Origin: Streptomyces amritsarensis
GTDB taxonomy: Bacteria > Actinomycetota > Actinomycetes > Streptomycetales > Streptomycetaceae
Assembly: GCF_001953875.1 (NCBI RefSeq)
Contig: NZ_MQUR01000041.1
Location: 12,716 to 60,740, forward strand
Reading direction: 5' to 3'
Length of the DNA stretch: 48,025 bases
Part shown: piece after piece, positions 1 to 7,901 of the stretch
Numbering within the stretch: the stretch's first letter is position 1
Layout of the letters: every line of letters starts with the position of its first letter
Translations under genes and position numbers: made by a program
Notes under the pieces: generated by a model
What the model saw: only the letters and a program-made list of their open reading frames with translations
The model's database searches: none
Told to the model about the DNA's origin: nothing

Positions 1-166
1 CCTCGGCGGGGTGCGCCGCCGAGGCCGCCGCTCCCAGCTCGGCCACGAGCGGGCCGAGGGTCTGCGGGCCCCGGGCATTGGCGAGGACCACCTGGTGGCC
101 CGCCGCCACGAGGATCCTGGCGAGGACCGTGCCGATCCGCCCGGTGCCGATGATGCCTGTCCGCAT
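1..166 (-). CDS. NADPH-dependent F420 reductase/NADP oxidoreductase-like protein (N-terminal part only)
   Basis: The gene runs off the left edge, so only about 55 N-terminal residues are visible. They begin MRTGIIGTGRIGTVLARIL, a dinucleotide-binding beta-alpha-beta turn with the GxGxxG pattern, and continue VAAGHQVVLANARGP. This is typical of the NADP_F420 oxidoreductase family, which uses NAD(P)H with F420 or small carbonyl substrates. The ATG has a good GAGGAG ribosome binding site a few bases upstream. It lies 46 bases downstream of the aldehyde dehydrogenase on the same strand and could be co-transcribed with it. The substrate cannot be inferred from this fragment. Confidence 0.7.
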   Translation of the reverse strand, partial: MRTGIIGTGRIGTVLARILVAAGHQVVLANARGPQTLGPLVAELGAAASAAHPAE

Positions 167-212
167 TGACGCTCCTCGGGAAAAGGGTGTTCGGGCTACG
201 GTCCGGGCCCGC

Positions 213-1697
213 TCAGTCCATGCCGATCCAGACCGACTTGGTCTGGGTGTAGCTCTCGAGGGACTCCGGGCCGCACTCGCGTCCGAATCCGGAGGCCTTG
301 TAGCCGCCGTAGGGCACCGCGGGGTCGTACTGGTTGTAGCAGTTGACCCAGACCGTGCCGGCCTTGATCTGCGAGGCGACGCGGTGGGCGCGGCGCAGGT
401 CCTTGGTGTGGACGCCGGCGGCGAGGCCGTACGCGCTGTCGTTGGCGATGCGCACGGCGTCCTCCTCGGTGTCGAAGGGGATGATCGACAGGACGGGGCC
501 GAAGATCTCCTCCTGGGCGATGCGCATCCCGTTGTCGACGCCGGTGAAGACGGTCGGCAGGAAGTACAGGCCCTCGGCGGAGGCTCCCTCGGGGGTCCAG
601 CCGGTGCCGCCGGTCCGCAGGACCGCGCCCTCCTTCTCGCCGATCTCGATGTACGAGCTGACCTTGTCGAACTGGCCGCGGTGGGCGAGGGGCCCGAAGA
701 GGGTGGCCGGGTCGCGCGGGTCGCCGGGCCTGAGGGCTGCTGCCCGGCGGACGAGGCGTTCGACCAGCTCGTCGTGGATGGGGCGCTGGAGCAGCAGCCG
801 GGATCCGGCGGTGCAGATCTCGCCCTTGTTGTAGTAGATGCCGAAGAAGGCGAGCTCCTCGGCGGCGTCGAGGTCGGCGTCGGCGAAGACGATGTTGGCC
901 GACTTGCCGCCGAGTTCCATCGTGACCTTCTTCAGGGTGCCGGCCGCCCTGCGGATGATCGACTGGCCGACGACGGTGGATCCCGTGAAGGCGATCTTGT
1001 CGATGCCGGGGTGGTCGGTAAGCGTCTCCCCCAGCTCCACGCCGGGGCCGGTGACCACGTTCAGCACCCCGTCGGGGATCTCCGCCTCCTGGAAGAGCTC
1101 GGCGATCTTCAGTGCGGTGAGCGGGGTGGCCGGGGAGGGCTTGTGGACGACCGTGTTGCCCGCCGCCAGCGCCGGTGCGATCTTCGTCATCGACAGCAGC
1201 AGCGGGAAGTTGAACGGGGTGATCGCGCAGACCACGCCCAGCGGTTCGCGCAGGGTGTAGGCGAGCTGGCCGCCGGCCGGGGCGCGTGAGGAGCCGTCGA
1301 CGCGGGTCACGGCCCCGGCGTAGTAGTGCATGAGCTGGGCGGCCATGGGGGCGTCGACCGTGCTGGAGAAGGCGAACGGCTTGCCCATGTCCACGGTCTC
1401 CAGCAGGGCGATCTCCTCCAGGTCGCGCTCGATGAGCTCACCGACCCGGTTCAGCCGCAGCGCCCGCTCCTGGGCGGACAGTCTGCTCCACGGGCCTTCC
1501 TCGTACGCCGTGCGGGCGGCGGCGACGGCCGCGTCCGCGTCGGCCGCGGCGGCCTGGGCGACGGGCACGATCTCCTGTCCGTCCACGGGGCTGACGTCCG
1601 GCTCGGTCCGGCCGTCCAGGGCCGGGACCCATGTGCCGCCGATGAACAGTTTCCCGGGGTTGGCGAGGGGCGGGCCGCTCAGCTCACGCTTGGTCAT
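213..1697 (-). CDS. Aldehyde dehydrogenase family protein
   Basis: A 494-residue NAD(P)-dependent aldehyde dehydrogenase of normal length, which oxidises an aldehyde to its carboxylic acid. Visible motifs are the cofactor-binding stretch AITPFNFPLLLS (about 159-170), FTGSTVVG (about 237-244), the general base in MELGGKS (Glu261) and the nucleophile in GEICTAGSR (Cys295). The C-terminal PFGGYKxSGFGRE-like motif is present as PYGGYKASGFGRE. The closest subfamily by eye is the betaine-aldehyde/phenylacetaldehyde dehydrogenase type, but the substrate is not determinable. It lies downstream of a DJ-1/PfpI gene, with a strong hairpin between them, so it may have its own promoter. Confidence 0.93.
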   Translation of the reverse strand: MTKRELSGPPLANPGKLFIGGTWVPALDGRTEPDVSPVDGQEIVPVAQAAAADADAAVAAARTAYEEGPWSRLSAQERALRLNRVGELIERDLEEIALLETVDMGKPFAFSSTVDAPMAAQLMHYYAGAVTRVDGSSRAPAGGQLAYTLREPLGVVCAITPFNFPLLLSMTKIAPALAAGNTVVHKPSPATPLTALKIAELFQEAEIPDGVLNVVTGPGVELGETLTDHPGIDKIAFTGSTVVGQSIIRRAAGTLKKVTMELGGKSANIVFADADLDAAEELAFFGIYYNKGEICTAGSRLLLQRPIHDELVERLVRRAAALRPGDPRDPATLFGPLAHRGQFDKVSSYIEIGEKEGAVLRTGGTGWTPEGASAEGLYFLPTVFTGVDNGMRIAQEEIFGPVLSIIPFDTEEDAVRIANDSAYGLAAGVHTKDLRRAHRVASQIKAGTVWVNCYNQYDPAVPYGGYKASGFGRECGPESLESYTQTKSVWIGMD

Positions 1698-1734
1698 GGC
1701 TGCCTTCCGGTGTCGGTTGCGAATCGGGCGGGGA

Positions 1735-1783
1735 GGGGGTGTCCGGCGGATCGGGGCCCGGCCCTGGTCCGCCGGACGCCCCC
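1735..1783 (-). terminator. Hairpin terminator after the DJ-1/PfpI gene
   Basis: A 16-bp stem (arms 1735-1750 and 1768-1783, one G-U pair, 17-base loop) begins at the stop codon of the DJ-1/PfpI gene. There is no U-tract, as is common in Streptomyces. It separates that transcript from the downstream aldehyde dehydrogenase. Confidence 0.65.
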
Positions 1784-2523
1784 TAGCCCTTCGCGAGCTG
1801 GGCTAAGAACGTCTCCGCGAGGGCCTTGGAGGAGTAGGGGTTCTGGCCGGTGGTCAGCTTGCGGTCGACGACCACGTGCGAGTCCCAGATCGCGTCGGCC
1901 TTCTCGTAGCGGGCGCCGAGGCGGGTCAGCTCGACCTCCAGGATCAGCGGGAGCCGGCCGGCCATGTTGGTGACCAGTTCCTCGTCGTGGGAGAAGGCCG
2001 TCATCCGGTAGCCCTCGAACGGCCAGCGGCCTTCGCCGTCGCGCAGCGCGAGGAGCGAGGTGTGGCCGTGGCAGACGGTGGCGAGGGGCTTGTCCTGGGC
2101 GATGACCCAGCGCAGGATCTGGGCGAGTTCGTCGGACTTGGGCAGGTCGCCGATCGCGCCGTGGCCGCCGCTGACGTAGACGCCGTCGTAGTCGGCGACG
2201 TCCTTCTCGGTGAGGGACTCCAGCGCCAGGGGGGCCTTGAGCTGGGGGGTGTTCTCGATGACCCGGACGTATGCGGCGGCGTTGGCCGCGTCCTCGTCGG
2301 GGGAACCCTGGGGGCGGACCCACTGGAGGAATTGGGGGTCGATGCTCGTCCGGTCGACCGTGGGGGCGCGGCCTGCGATCGTCGCCACGTCCACGTCGTG
2401 GCCGGCCGCCTTGAAGAGCGAGAAGGGAACGACGAATTCCTCCGCCCAGAATCCCGAGGGATGCTGTTCGCCGTCCAGCAGGTGCAGGGTCGCCTTGGCC
2501 GTCATGACGACGAGAATCTTCAT
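1783..2523 (-). CDS. DJ-1/PfpI family protein (Hsp31/glyoxalase III-like)
   Basis: A 246-residue class I glutamine-amidotransferase-like protein of the DJ-1/PfpI superfamily. The nucleophile elbow reads LATVCHGHTSLLAL with Cys151, and the N-terminal strand MKILVVMTAKATLHL is followed by WAEEFVVPF, which supplies the conserved acidic residue near the active site. Length and the YVSGGHGAIGDL loop resemble Hsp31/YhbO-type proteins, which act as glyoxalase III or stress hydrolases. The chosen ATG has AAGGAGAG upstream; an in-frame start 13 codons earlier has no such site. This is one of three DJ-1/PfpI genes in the window. It sits between two hairpins and so is probably its own transcript. Confidence 0.88.
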   Translation of the reverse strand: MKILVVMTAKATLHLLDGEQHPSGFWAEEFVVPFSLFKAAGHDVDVATIAGRAPTVDRTSIDPQFLQWVRPQGSPDEDAANAAAYVRVIENTPQLKAPLALESLTEKDVADYDGVYVSGGHGAIGDLPKSDELAQILRWVIAQDKPLATVCHGHTSLLALRDGEGRWPFEGYRMTAFSHDEELVTNMAGRLPLILEVELTRLGARYEKADAIWDSHVVVDRKLTTGQNPYSSKALAETFLAQLAKG

Positions 2524-2560
2524 GATTCTCTCCTTGTTCTGGATTCGCTGCCGATTCAAC

Positions 2561-2580
2561 ACGCCCCCCGCAGGGGGCGT
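2561..2580 (-). terminator. Terminator hairpin closing the 15-gene array
   Basis: A perfect 8-bp GC-rich stem (arms 2561-2568 and 2573-2580) with a 4-base loop lies 12 bases past the stop codon of the MinD-like gene. It is the first clear hairpin after a long series of touching genes, so it probably ends the array transcript that starts near 16.3 kb. Confidence 0.6.
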
Positions 2581-2592
2581 AAGGGGGTGACG

Positions 2593-3336
2593 TCAGGCCC
2601 GCGATACTTCGTCACGTGCGTCCAACGCCGAGATGATGGTGCGGAATTCACCGACCAGGGGGTGGTCGGGATGGGCTTCTGCAAATATGCGCTCCCCGTA
2701 CAGGGAGGCCATTTCCGGCGAGTAGGGGAGGATTCCGGCCACGGGTGCGCCGTAGACCTCCTCGGAGCGCCGCCGGGCCGACTCACGGTCGATGCCGGCG
2801 GGTGCCATGCTCAGCACCAGGGTCCGCCTGCAGGCCAGGCGCCCGGCGAGGGCGATCGTCTCCTCGACCCCGGAGAGGTCGATCCGGTCCGCCCGGGCCA
2901 TGATCATCAGCACGTCGGCGCTCGCCATCGCAGTCACCGACTCGTTGTTGAGCCCGGCGTGGGTGTCCAGCAGCAGCACGTCCAGCGCGTAGTGCTCGGC
3001 CAGCCGGTCGAAGCCCTCCGGCAGCAGGCCCACGTCGTAGCCGCCGGCCATGAGCTCCCGCAGGGCCGCCGTCCCGGTCCGGGCCGGTACGACGTACAGC
3101 CCGGGCACGCCGGCCGGCTGGGCGGCGGCCTCGATCTCGCAGCGGCCGAGCAGGTAGTCGGCCAGGGAGGGTCCGGGGCCGAGCCGGAACAGCAGGTCCA
3201 GGGTGGGTGACTGGATGTCGGTGTCCACCACCCCCACCCGGCGTCCCCCGGCCGCGATGAGCAGCGCGAGGTTGGCCAGGACCGAGGACTTGCCCGTCCC
3301 GCCGCGGTGCGAGTGCACCACGATGGTGCGGGCCAT
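2593..3336 (-). CDS. MinD/ParA-like P-loop ATPase
   Basis: A 247-residue SIMIBI-class ATPase. The deviant Walker A loop is HRGGTGKSS (residues 10-18), where Arg11 stands in the usual position of the signature lysine that reaches across the dimer in MinD/ParA. A switch I-like VVDTDIQSPTLDLLF and a Walker B-type VLLLDTHAGLNNES follow. There is no obvious DNA-binding or C-terminal amphipathic membrane-targeting segment. Its start directly abuts the stop of the SpoIIE-type phosphatase, so the two are translationally linked. It is the last gene of the array. A role in localising or gating the partner-switching proteins is inference; the Lys-to-Arg change leaves ATPase activity uncertain. Confidence 0.85.
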   Translation of the reverse strand: MARTIVVHSHRGGTGKSSVLANLALLIAAGGRRVGVVDTDIQSPTLDLLFRLGPGPSLADYLLGRCEIEAAAQPAGVPGLYVVPARTGTAALRELMAGGYDVGLLPEGFDRLAEHYALDVLLLDTHAGLNNESVTAMASADVLMIMARADRIDLSGVEETIALAGRLACRRTLVLSMAPAGIDRESARRRSEEVYGAPVAGILPYSPEMASLYGERIFAEAHPDHPLVGEFRTIISALDARDEVSRA

Positions 3337-4596
3337 CTAGGCCACCACCTGATGGCCGGGGCCCTCCGCGTACGGCCCCCGCGCCGTACGCGGGCGGTGC
3401 AGGGCGAGCATGGTGACGTCGTCGTGCTGCTCGGCGGTGCCGGTGTGCTCGCGGACCGCCAGGTCCATCCGGTCCACCAGGTCCTTGCCGCTCGCCAGTG
3501 GTCCGGCGAGCAGTTCCAGCATGCGTTCGTCGCCGAGGAAGCTGCCGTTCGGGCAGCGGGCCTCGGGCACTCCGTCGGTGAACACGAAGAGGGTGTCGCC
3601 CGGGTCCAGCTGGGCGTAGCCGAGCGTGTAGACGCAGTCGGGCAGGACCCCGACGGCCGGTCCGGTGATGTCCAGGGCCGCGGGCGGGCTGCCGTCGGCG
3701 GGTCGCAGCAGGGGCGGGTTGTGGCCGCCGTTGATGTAGACGAGGCTGCCGGTGAGCGGGTCCAGCACCCCGAAGAACAGGGTGGCGAAGTAGCCCTGCC
3801 GCAGGTGGTTGCTGGTGAGGTAGCCGTTGGTGGCGGTGACCGCGTTGAGCAGCGGTGTCGCACCGACGACCGGGATCCGCCGGCTGCCGCCGGCCCGGCC
3901 GGCGGCGACGAGGTGCTGCAGTCCGCTGTTCTGTGCGGTGTGGCGGAGCAGGGAGCGGATGAGCGCCATGAAGAGTGCGGCGCCGACCCCCTTGTCGCAG
4001 ACGTCGGCGACGACGAAGGCGAGGCGGCGGCCGCGGGAGAGCTCGAAGACGTCGTAGAAGTCCCCGGCGACCTGCCGGGCGGGCCGGAAGCGTACGTCGA
4101 TCTCCCAGCCGTCGGGGACGGGCAGCGATTCGGGCAGGAAGCCCGCCTGGATCTCGCGGCCGATCTCCAGTTCCTTCTCGTAGCCCATGAGTTCGGCGCG
4201 GGCGTCGGCCTCGCGCAGGGTGCGGCCGAGTCCGGCGCGCTCCGAGCAGCTGTGCAGCCGGGCCCCGACGAGGGCGGGGAGGAAGGGTGGGACGAGGTAG
4301 TCGTGCCCGATCCGGACGTGCTCCTCCAGGGAGGCGAACTCCGTCACGGTCCAGACCACCACGATGGGGGCCCCGGCCCAGCGGCGCAGCCGGCGTACGG
4401 CCATCCGTACGGCCTCCCCGTCGGACTCGGCCGGGGCGAGCAGCACGTCCGCGACGGGAAGCAGCTCCAGCGGGCCTTCGCGCAGCTCCGTCAGCGTGCG
4501 GGTGACGAGGGAGGCGTCCATCGTCCGCAGGGCGTCGAGCAGTTCGGGCGGCGGTGCCGGGTGCGCGTCGAGGATGATCACGGTCGTGGAGGGCAT
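3337..4596 (-). CDS. PP2C/SpoIIE-type serine phosphatase with a degenerate receiver-like domain
   Basis: A 419-residue protein with an N-terminal receiver-like fold (about 1-115), a short coiled linker (about 120-150) and a SpoIIE/RsbU-type PPM phosphatase domain. The linker-to-catalytic transition ELEIGREIQAGFLPE is diagnostic of RsbU-like enzymes. Metal-binding motifs are present: GDFYDV, VADVCDKGVGAALFMAL, FVFTDGVPEAR and HDDVTMLAL. The receiver lacks the phospho-acceptor Asp (VLLAP where DxxMP is expected) and the conserved Lys, so it probably senses by binding rather than phosphorylation. Such enzymes dephosphorylate STAS anti-sigma antagonists, and two of these are encoded just upstream. 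The start overlaps the RsbW-like gene by 19 bases. Confidence 0.92.
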   Translation of the reverse strand: MPSTTVIILDAHPAPPPELLDALRTMDASLVTRTLTELREGPLELLPVADVLLAPAESDGEAVRMAVRRLRRWAGAPIVVVWTVTEFASLEEHVRIGHDYLVPPFLPALVGARLHSCSERAGLGRTLREADARAELMGYEKELEIGREIQAGFLPESLPVPDGWEIDVRFRPARQVAGDFYDVFELSRGRRLAFVVADVCDKGVGAALFMALIRSLLRHTAQNSGLQHLVAAGRAGGSRRIPVVGATPLLNAVTATNGYLTSNHLRQGYFATLFFGVLDPLTGSLVYINGGHNPPLLRPADGSPPAALDITGPAVGVLPDCVYTLGYAQLDPGDTLFVFTDGVPEARCPNGSFLGDERMLELLAGPLASGKDLVDRMDLAVREHTGTAEQHDDVTMLALHRPRTARGPYAEGPGHQVVA

Positions 4597-5051
4597 GGGT
4601 CCGTCCCCTCAGCCTTCACAGTCAGCGTGCTGATGTTGCGGCCGTTCCTGTGCGCATAGGCGAACTCGTCCACGCTGGTCAGGGCGAGGTGGATGCCGAG
4701 GCCGCCGATCCGCCGGTCCTGCGGGGGGACCCCGGGGCAGGGCGGCAGGCGGCCCGCGACGGGATCGAAGGCGGGGGCGGAGTCCTCGATGGCGATCTGC
4801 ACCCCGCCCGGGCCGGAGCGGCCGCGGACGGTGATCCGTCCGTCGCCGCCCCGGTACCCGTGCATCACGATGTTCGTGGCCAGTTCGTCGACGGCCAGCC
4901 GGAGCCGGTAGGAGGCCCGCTTGTCGAGCCCCGCCCGGCCGGCCAGCCGCAGGACGAACGCGGCGATGTCGCCCAGTGCCTGCACCGTCGCGGGCACCTC
5001 CAGTACGACGGGCGTCCTCGCCAGCTCGACCATGTCACTCATGGTCGTCAC
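4578..5051 (-). CDS. RsbW/SpoIIAB-like ATP-binding anti-sigma kinase
   Basis: A 157-residue GHKL-fold protein of the anti-sigma regulatory factor family. The N-box is DELATNIVMHGYRGG, the ATP-lid regions follow as IEDSAPAFDP and RIGGLGIHLALTSVDEFAY. Family members bind a sigma factor or other partner, and phosphorylate the Ser of a STAS antagonist. The gene overlaps the STAS gene upstream by 4 bases and the phosphatase downstream by 19 bases, the classic layout of a partner-switching cassette. No sigma factor is encoded nearby, so the held target is unknown. Confidence 0.9.
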   Translation of the reverse strand: MTTMSDMVELARTPVVLEVPATVQALGDIAAFVLRLAGRAGLDKRASYRLRLAVDELATNIVMHGYRGGDGRITVRGRSGPGGVQIAIEDSAPAFDPVAGRLPPCPGVPPQDRRIGGLGIHLALTSVDEFAYAHRNGRNISTLTVKAEGTDPCPPRP

Positions 5052-5359
5052 TCATCGGAGAGGACGATGCTGCGGTCGAGGCCGGCCGTCCGGATGGTCC
5101 GGGAGACGGGCTCGATGGCACCGACCACCTTGATGGTGACGTGGTCCGCGATCTTCTGCTGGGCGAAGACCAGGGAGCGCAGTCCGGCGCTGGCCATGTA
5201 GCCGACGCCGGCCATCCTGATCTCGACGGTGGTGGTGCCGTGGCCGGCGGCCTTCTCGATGGTGCGGTGGAAGTCCGGCGCGGTCTTGGCGTCCAGCTCG
5301 CCCGACAGGTCGATCACGGTGGTGTCGCCCTCGATGCTCAGGGACACGGAAAGCGGCAT
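5048..5359 (-). CDS. STAS-domain anti-sigma factor antagonist
   Basis: A 103-residue single STAS domain, SpoIIAA/RsbV-like. The phosphorylatable serine is Ser57 in GYMASAGLRSL, matching the usual DSSGL-type site. The protein starts MPLSVSLSIEGDTTVIDLSGELDAKT, the typical STAS first strands. It is probably the direct substrate of the overlapping RsbW-like kinase and the phosphatase that follows. It lies 16 bases after glgX. A second STAS protein on the other side of glgX differs in sequence, suggesting two inputs or one dedicated to another partner. Confidence 0.92.
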   Translation of the reverse strand: MPLSVSLSIEGDTTVIDLSGELDAKTAPDFHRTIEKAAGHGTTTVEIRMAGVGYMASAGLRSLVFAQQKIADHVTIKVVGAIEPVSRTIRTAGLDRSIVLSDE

Positions 5360-5375
5360 GTCAGGTCTCCTTCGG

Positions 5376-7523
5376 TCAGGGCGTGTCGGATGCGTCGGGA
5401 TCGTTGGTGCGGCCCACGAGGATCACCACCGACCGCGGGCCGATCAGGTACTTGCCGGCGTTGTCCAGCTCCGGCTCGGCCCCCGGGGTGTGGATGTCGT
5501 ACGGCGCCTCGGCGCCGGTGTCGGCGAACAGGTGCCAGCTGCGTCCGCCGGGCAGGGCCGGGAGTTCCAGGTCGTGCGACTCCCAGTGCGCGTTCATGGC
5601 CACGTACACCACGTCGTCGTCGCCGGCGCCGCAGCGGGCCACCGCCACCAGCCGGCTCTCCGCCGACCAGTCGGGCTGCCAGGCCCGCTCCCCGTGCCAG
5701 CTGATGTCGGGCAGGCCGAGGTGTTCGCGGACCCGTCCGGTGGGGTGGGAGGTGGAGCGCAGCTCGCGGTGGCGCTTTCGGAAGGCGATCATCTGCCGGG
5801 TGAAGCGGAGCAGTTCGGCGTTGTCGTCGACCTGGTCCCAGTCGAACCAGGACAGTTCGTTGTCCTGGCAGTAGGTGTTGTTGTTGCCCTGCTGGGTCCT
5901 GCCGACCTCGTCGCCGGAGAGCAGCATCGGGATGCCCTGGCTGGTGAGGAGGATGGCGAGGGCGTTCTTCATCTGCCGCATGCGCAGGGCGTTGATCTCC
6001 GGGTCGTCGGTGGGACCCTCGGCACCGCAGTTCCAGCTGTTGTTGTCGTTGGCGCCGTCGTTGTTGCCCTCGCCGTTGGCCTCGTTGTGCTTGTCGTTGT
6101 AGGAGACCAGGTCGGCGAGGGAGAAGCCGTCGTGCGCGGTCAGGAAGTTGACCGAGGCGGCGGTGCCGCGGCTGGAGTAGAGGTCGGGCGAGCCGGCGAG
6201 GCGGGTGGCCAGTTCGCCGGTGACCCCGGGGTCGCCCTTGAGGAAGCGGCGCACGGTGTCGCGGTACTTGCCGTTCCACTCCGCCCAGCGGCCGTACGCC
6301 GGGAAGTTGCCGACCTCGTAGAGGCCGCCGGCGTCCCAGGCCTCGGCGATGAGCTTGGTGTGGCGCAGGACCGGGTCGTAGGCGAGCAGTTCCAGGAGCG
6401 GCGGGTTGGGCAGCGGGGTGCCGTCCGGGGACCGGCCGAGGATGGCGGCGAGGTCGAAGCGGAATCCGTCGATGTGGTAGTCGGCGACCCAGTGGCGCAG
6501 GCAGTCGAGGACGAAGTTGCGTACGACGGGGTGGTTGCAGTTGACCGTGTTCCCGGTGCCGCTGAAGTTGAAGTAGTAGCCCTCGGGCGTGAGCATGTAG
6601 TAGGTGGCGTTGTCGAGCCCCTTGAAGGAGATCGTCGGCCCCTGCTCGTTGCCCTCGGCGGTGTGGTTGAAGACGACGTCGAGGATGACCTCGATGCCGG
6701 CCGCGTGCAGGTCCTTGATCAGGGTGCGGAACTCGTCGCCCTGCATCCCGTAGCGTCCGGTGGCCGCGTAGCCGGCCTTGGGCGCGAAGAAGGAGACGGT
6801 GTTGTAGCCCCAGTAGTCGAAGAGCTTCTCGCCCGTCTCCGGGTTGGAGCGGGGGTTGTCGCTCTCGTCGAACTCGAACACGGGGAGCAGTTCGATGCAG
6901 TTGACCCCGAGCTCCTTGAGGTACGGGATCTTCTCGCGCAGCCCGGCGAACGTGCCGGGCGCGGTGACGCCCGAGTTGGGGTGCCGGGTGAAGCCGCGCA
7001 CGTGGGCCTCGTAGACGACGAGGTCCTCGGCGGGGATGCCCAGCGGGGTGTCGTCGCCCCAGTCGAAGTCCTGGAGGCAGACGCGGGAGCGGTACTGGTA
7101 GCCGCGGCTGTAGTCCGGCTCCACGCCCCACACGTCCCGGCCGGCGATCAGCCGGGCGTAGGGGTCGGAGAGGACCTGGCGGGCGTCGAAGCGGTGGCCG
7201 GTGACCGGGTCGTAGGGGCCGTCGGCCCGGTAGCCGTATTCGATGTTCTCGTGGTCGAGGCCGAAGACGGTCATGGCGAACACGCTGCCGGTACGGAATT
7301 CCTGGGGGAACTCCAGTTCGGCCATCGGCTCGGGCTCTCCGCGCTTGTAGATGACCAGGGTCATGGAGGTGGCCTGGTCGGAGAAGACGGAGAAGCTGAC
7401 CCCGCCGGGGACCACGTTGGCCCCGAAGGGGAACGGTTTGCCCGCGCGGACGCGGTACCCGCCCACCTCGTGGGTCGGGTACGCGTCGACGCGCAGGACC
7501 TGCTCGGACCGGGTCTCGCTCAT
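5376..7523 (-). CDS. glgX: Glycogen debranching enzyme GlgX (isoamylase-type)
   Basis: A 715-residue GH13 debranching enzyme that hydrolyses alpha-1,6 branch points in phosphorylase-limited glycogen; cytoplasmic. An N-terminal CBM48-like domain (about 20-120) is followed by the TIM barrel. The catalytic Asp is in DGFRFDLAAILG, the acid/base Glu in LIAEAWDAGG, and the third carboxylate in LTAHDGFSLADLV. The isoamylase-type YNDKHNEANGE segment is clear. Length matches Streptomyces GlgX proteins. Its ATG overlaps the stop of the upstream STAS gene by 4 bases, so it is coupled to a signalling protein, an unusual setting for a glycogen enzyme. Confidence 0.95.
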   Translation of the reverse strand: MSETRSEQVLRVDAYPTHEVGGYRVRAGKPFPFGANVVPGGVSFSVFSDQATSMTLVIYKRGEPEPMAELEFPQEFRTGSVFAMTVFGLDHENIEYGYRADGPYDPVTGHRFDARQVLSDPYARLIAGRDVWGVEPDYSRGYQYRSRVCLQDFDWGDDTPLGIPAEDLVVYEAHVRGFTRHPNSGVTAPGTFAGLREKIPYLKELGVNCIELLPVFEFDESDNPRSNPETGEKLFDYWGYNTVSFFAPKAGYAATGRYGMQGDEFRTLIKDLHAAGIEVILDVVFNHTAEGNEQGPTISFKGLDNATYYMLTPEGYYFNFSGTGNTVNCNHPVVRNFVLDCLRHWVADYHIDGFRFDLAAILGRSPDGTPLPNPPLLELLAYDPVLRHTKLIAEAWDAGGLYEVGNFPAYGRWAEWNGKYRDTVRRFLKGDPGVTGELATRLAGSPDLYSSRGTAASVNFLTAHDGFSLADLVSYNDKHNEANGEGNNDGANDNNSWNCGAEGPTDDPEINALRMRQMKNALAILLTSQGIPMLLSGDEVGRTQQGNNNTYCQDNELSWFDWDQVDDNAELLRFTRQMIAFRKRHRELRSTSHPTGRVREHLGLPDISWHGERAWQPDWSAESRLVAVARCGAGDDDVVYVAMNAHWESHDLELPALPGGRSWHLFADTGAEAPYDIHTPGAEPELDNAGKYLIGPRSVVILVGRTNDPDASDTP

Positions 7524-7864
7524 CGCGCGGCCTTGGCCTTGGCGGCGGCCGCGGCGGCCTCGCCGGTCTCGAAGAAGTCGAGGAAGCCGGTGGCCGACAT
7601 GACGAACCGGACTTCCTCGCTCACCCCGTAGAGGGTGACGGCCACGCCGGCGTGCTGGGCCTCGCGGTAGACGACGAGCAGGGTGCGCAGGCCCGCGCTG
7701 GAGACGTAGGTCACCGCCGTGAGGTCGATCCGCAGCGGCTTGCCCTCGCGGACCAGCGGCAGCAGGGACTTCAGCAGCGTGCCGGACGTCTCGCTGTTGA
7801 TCTCGCCGGTGGCCACGAGCACGGTGCCCGTCTTGTTCCGGCGTTCCTTGACGTTGAGAGTCAT
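7520..7864 (-). CDS. STAS-domain anti-sigma factor antagonist (second copy)
   Basis: A 114-residue STAS protein. The predicted phospho-acceptor is Ser56 in VTYVSSAGLRTLL, next to Ser55. The C-terminus carries an Ala/Lys-rich tail (GEAAAAAAKAKAAR) absent from the other STAS protein. A GGGGAAGG ribosome binding site precedes the ATG. It overlaps glgX by 4 bases. It is likely handled by the same kinase and phosphatase or could bind GlgX or the AGE-like protein directly; this last idea is inference from position only. Confidence 0.92.
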   Translation of the reverse strand: MTLNVKERRNKTGTVLVATGEINSETSGTLLKSLLPLVREGKPLRIDLTAVTYVSSAGLRTLLVVYREAQHAGVAVTLYGVSEEVRFVMSATGFLDFFETGEAAAAAAKAKAAR

Positions 7865-7901
7865 TGCCTTCCCCTCTGGTTGGGGCGCCCCCCGTTGAGC
7901 G

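Noticed and set aside
5229..7631. An 800-codon plus-strand frame opposite glgX
   Set aside because: Antisense shadow with Val/Gly/Ala-rich composition; glgX on the minus strand carries all catalytic motifs.
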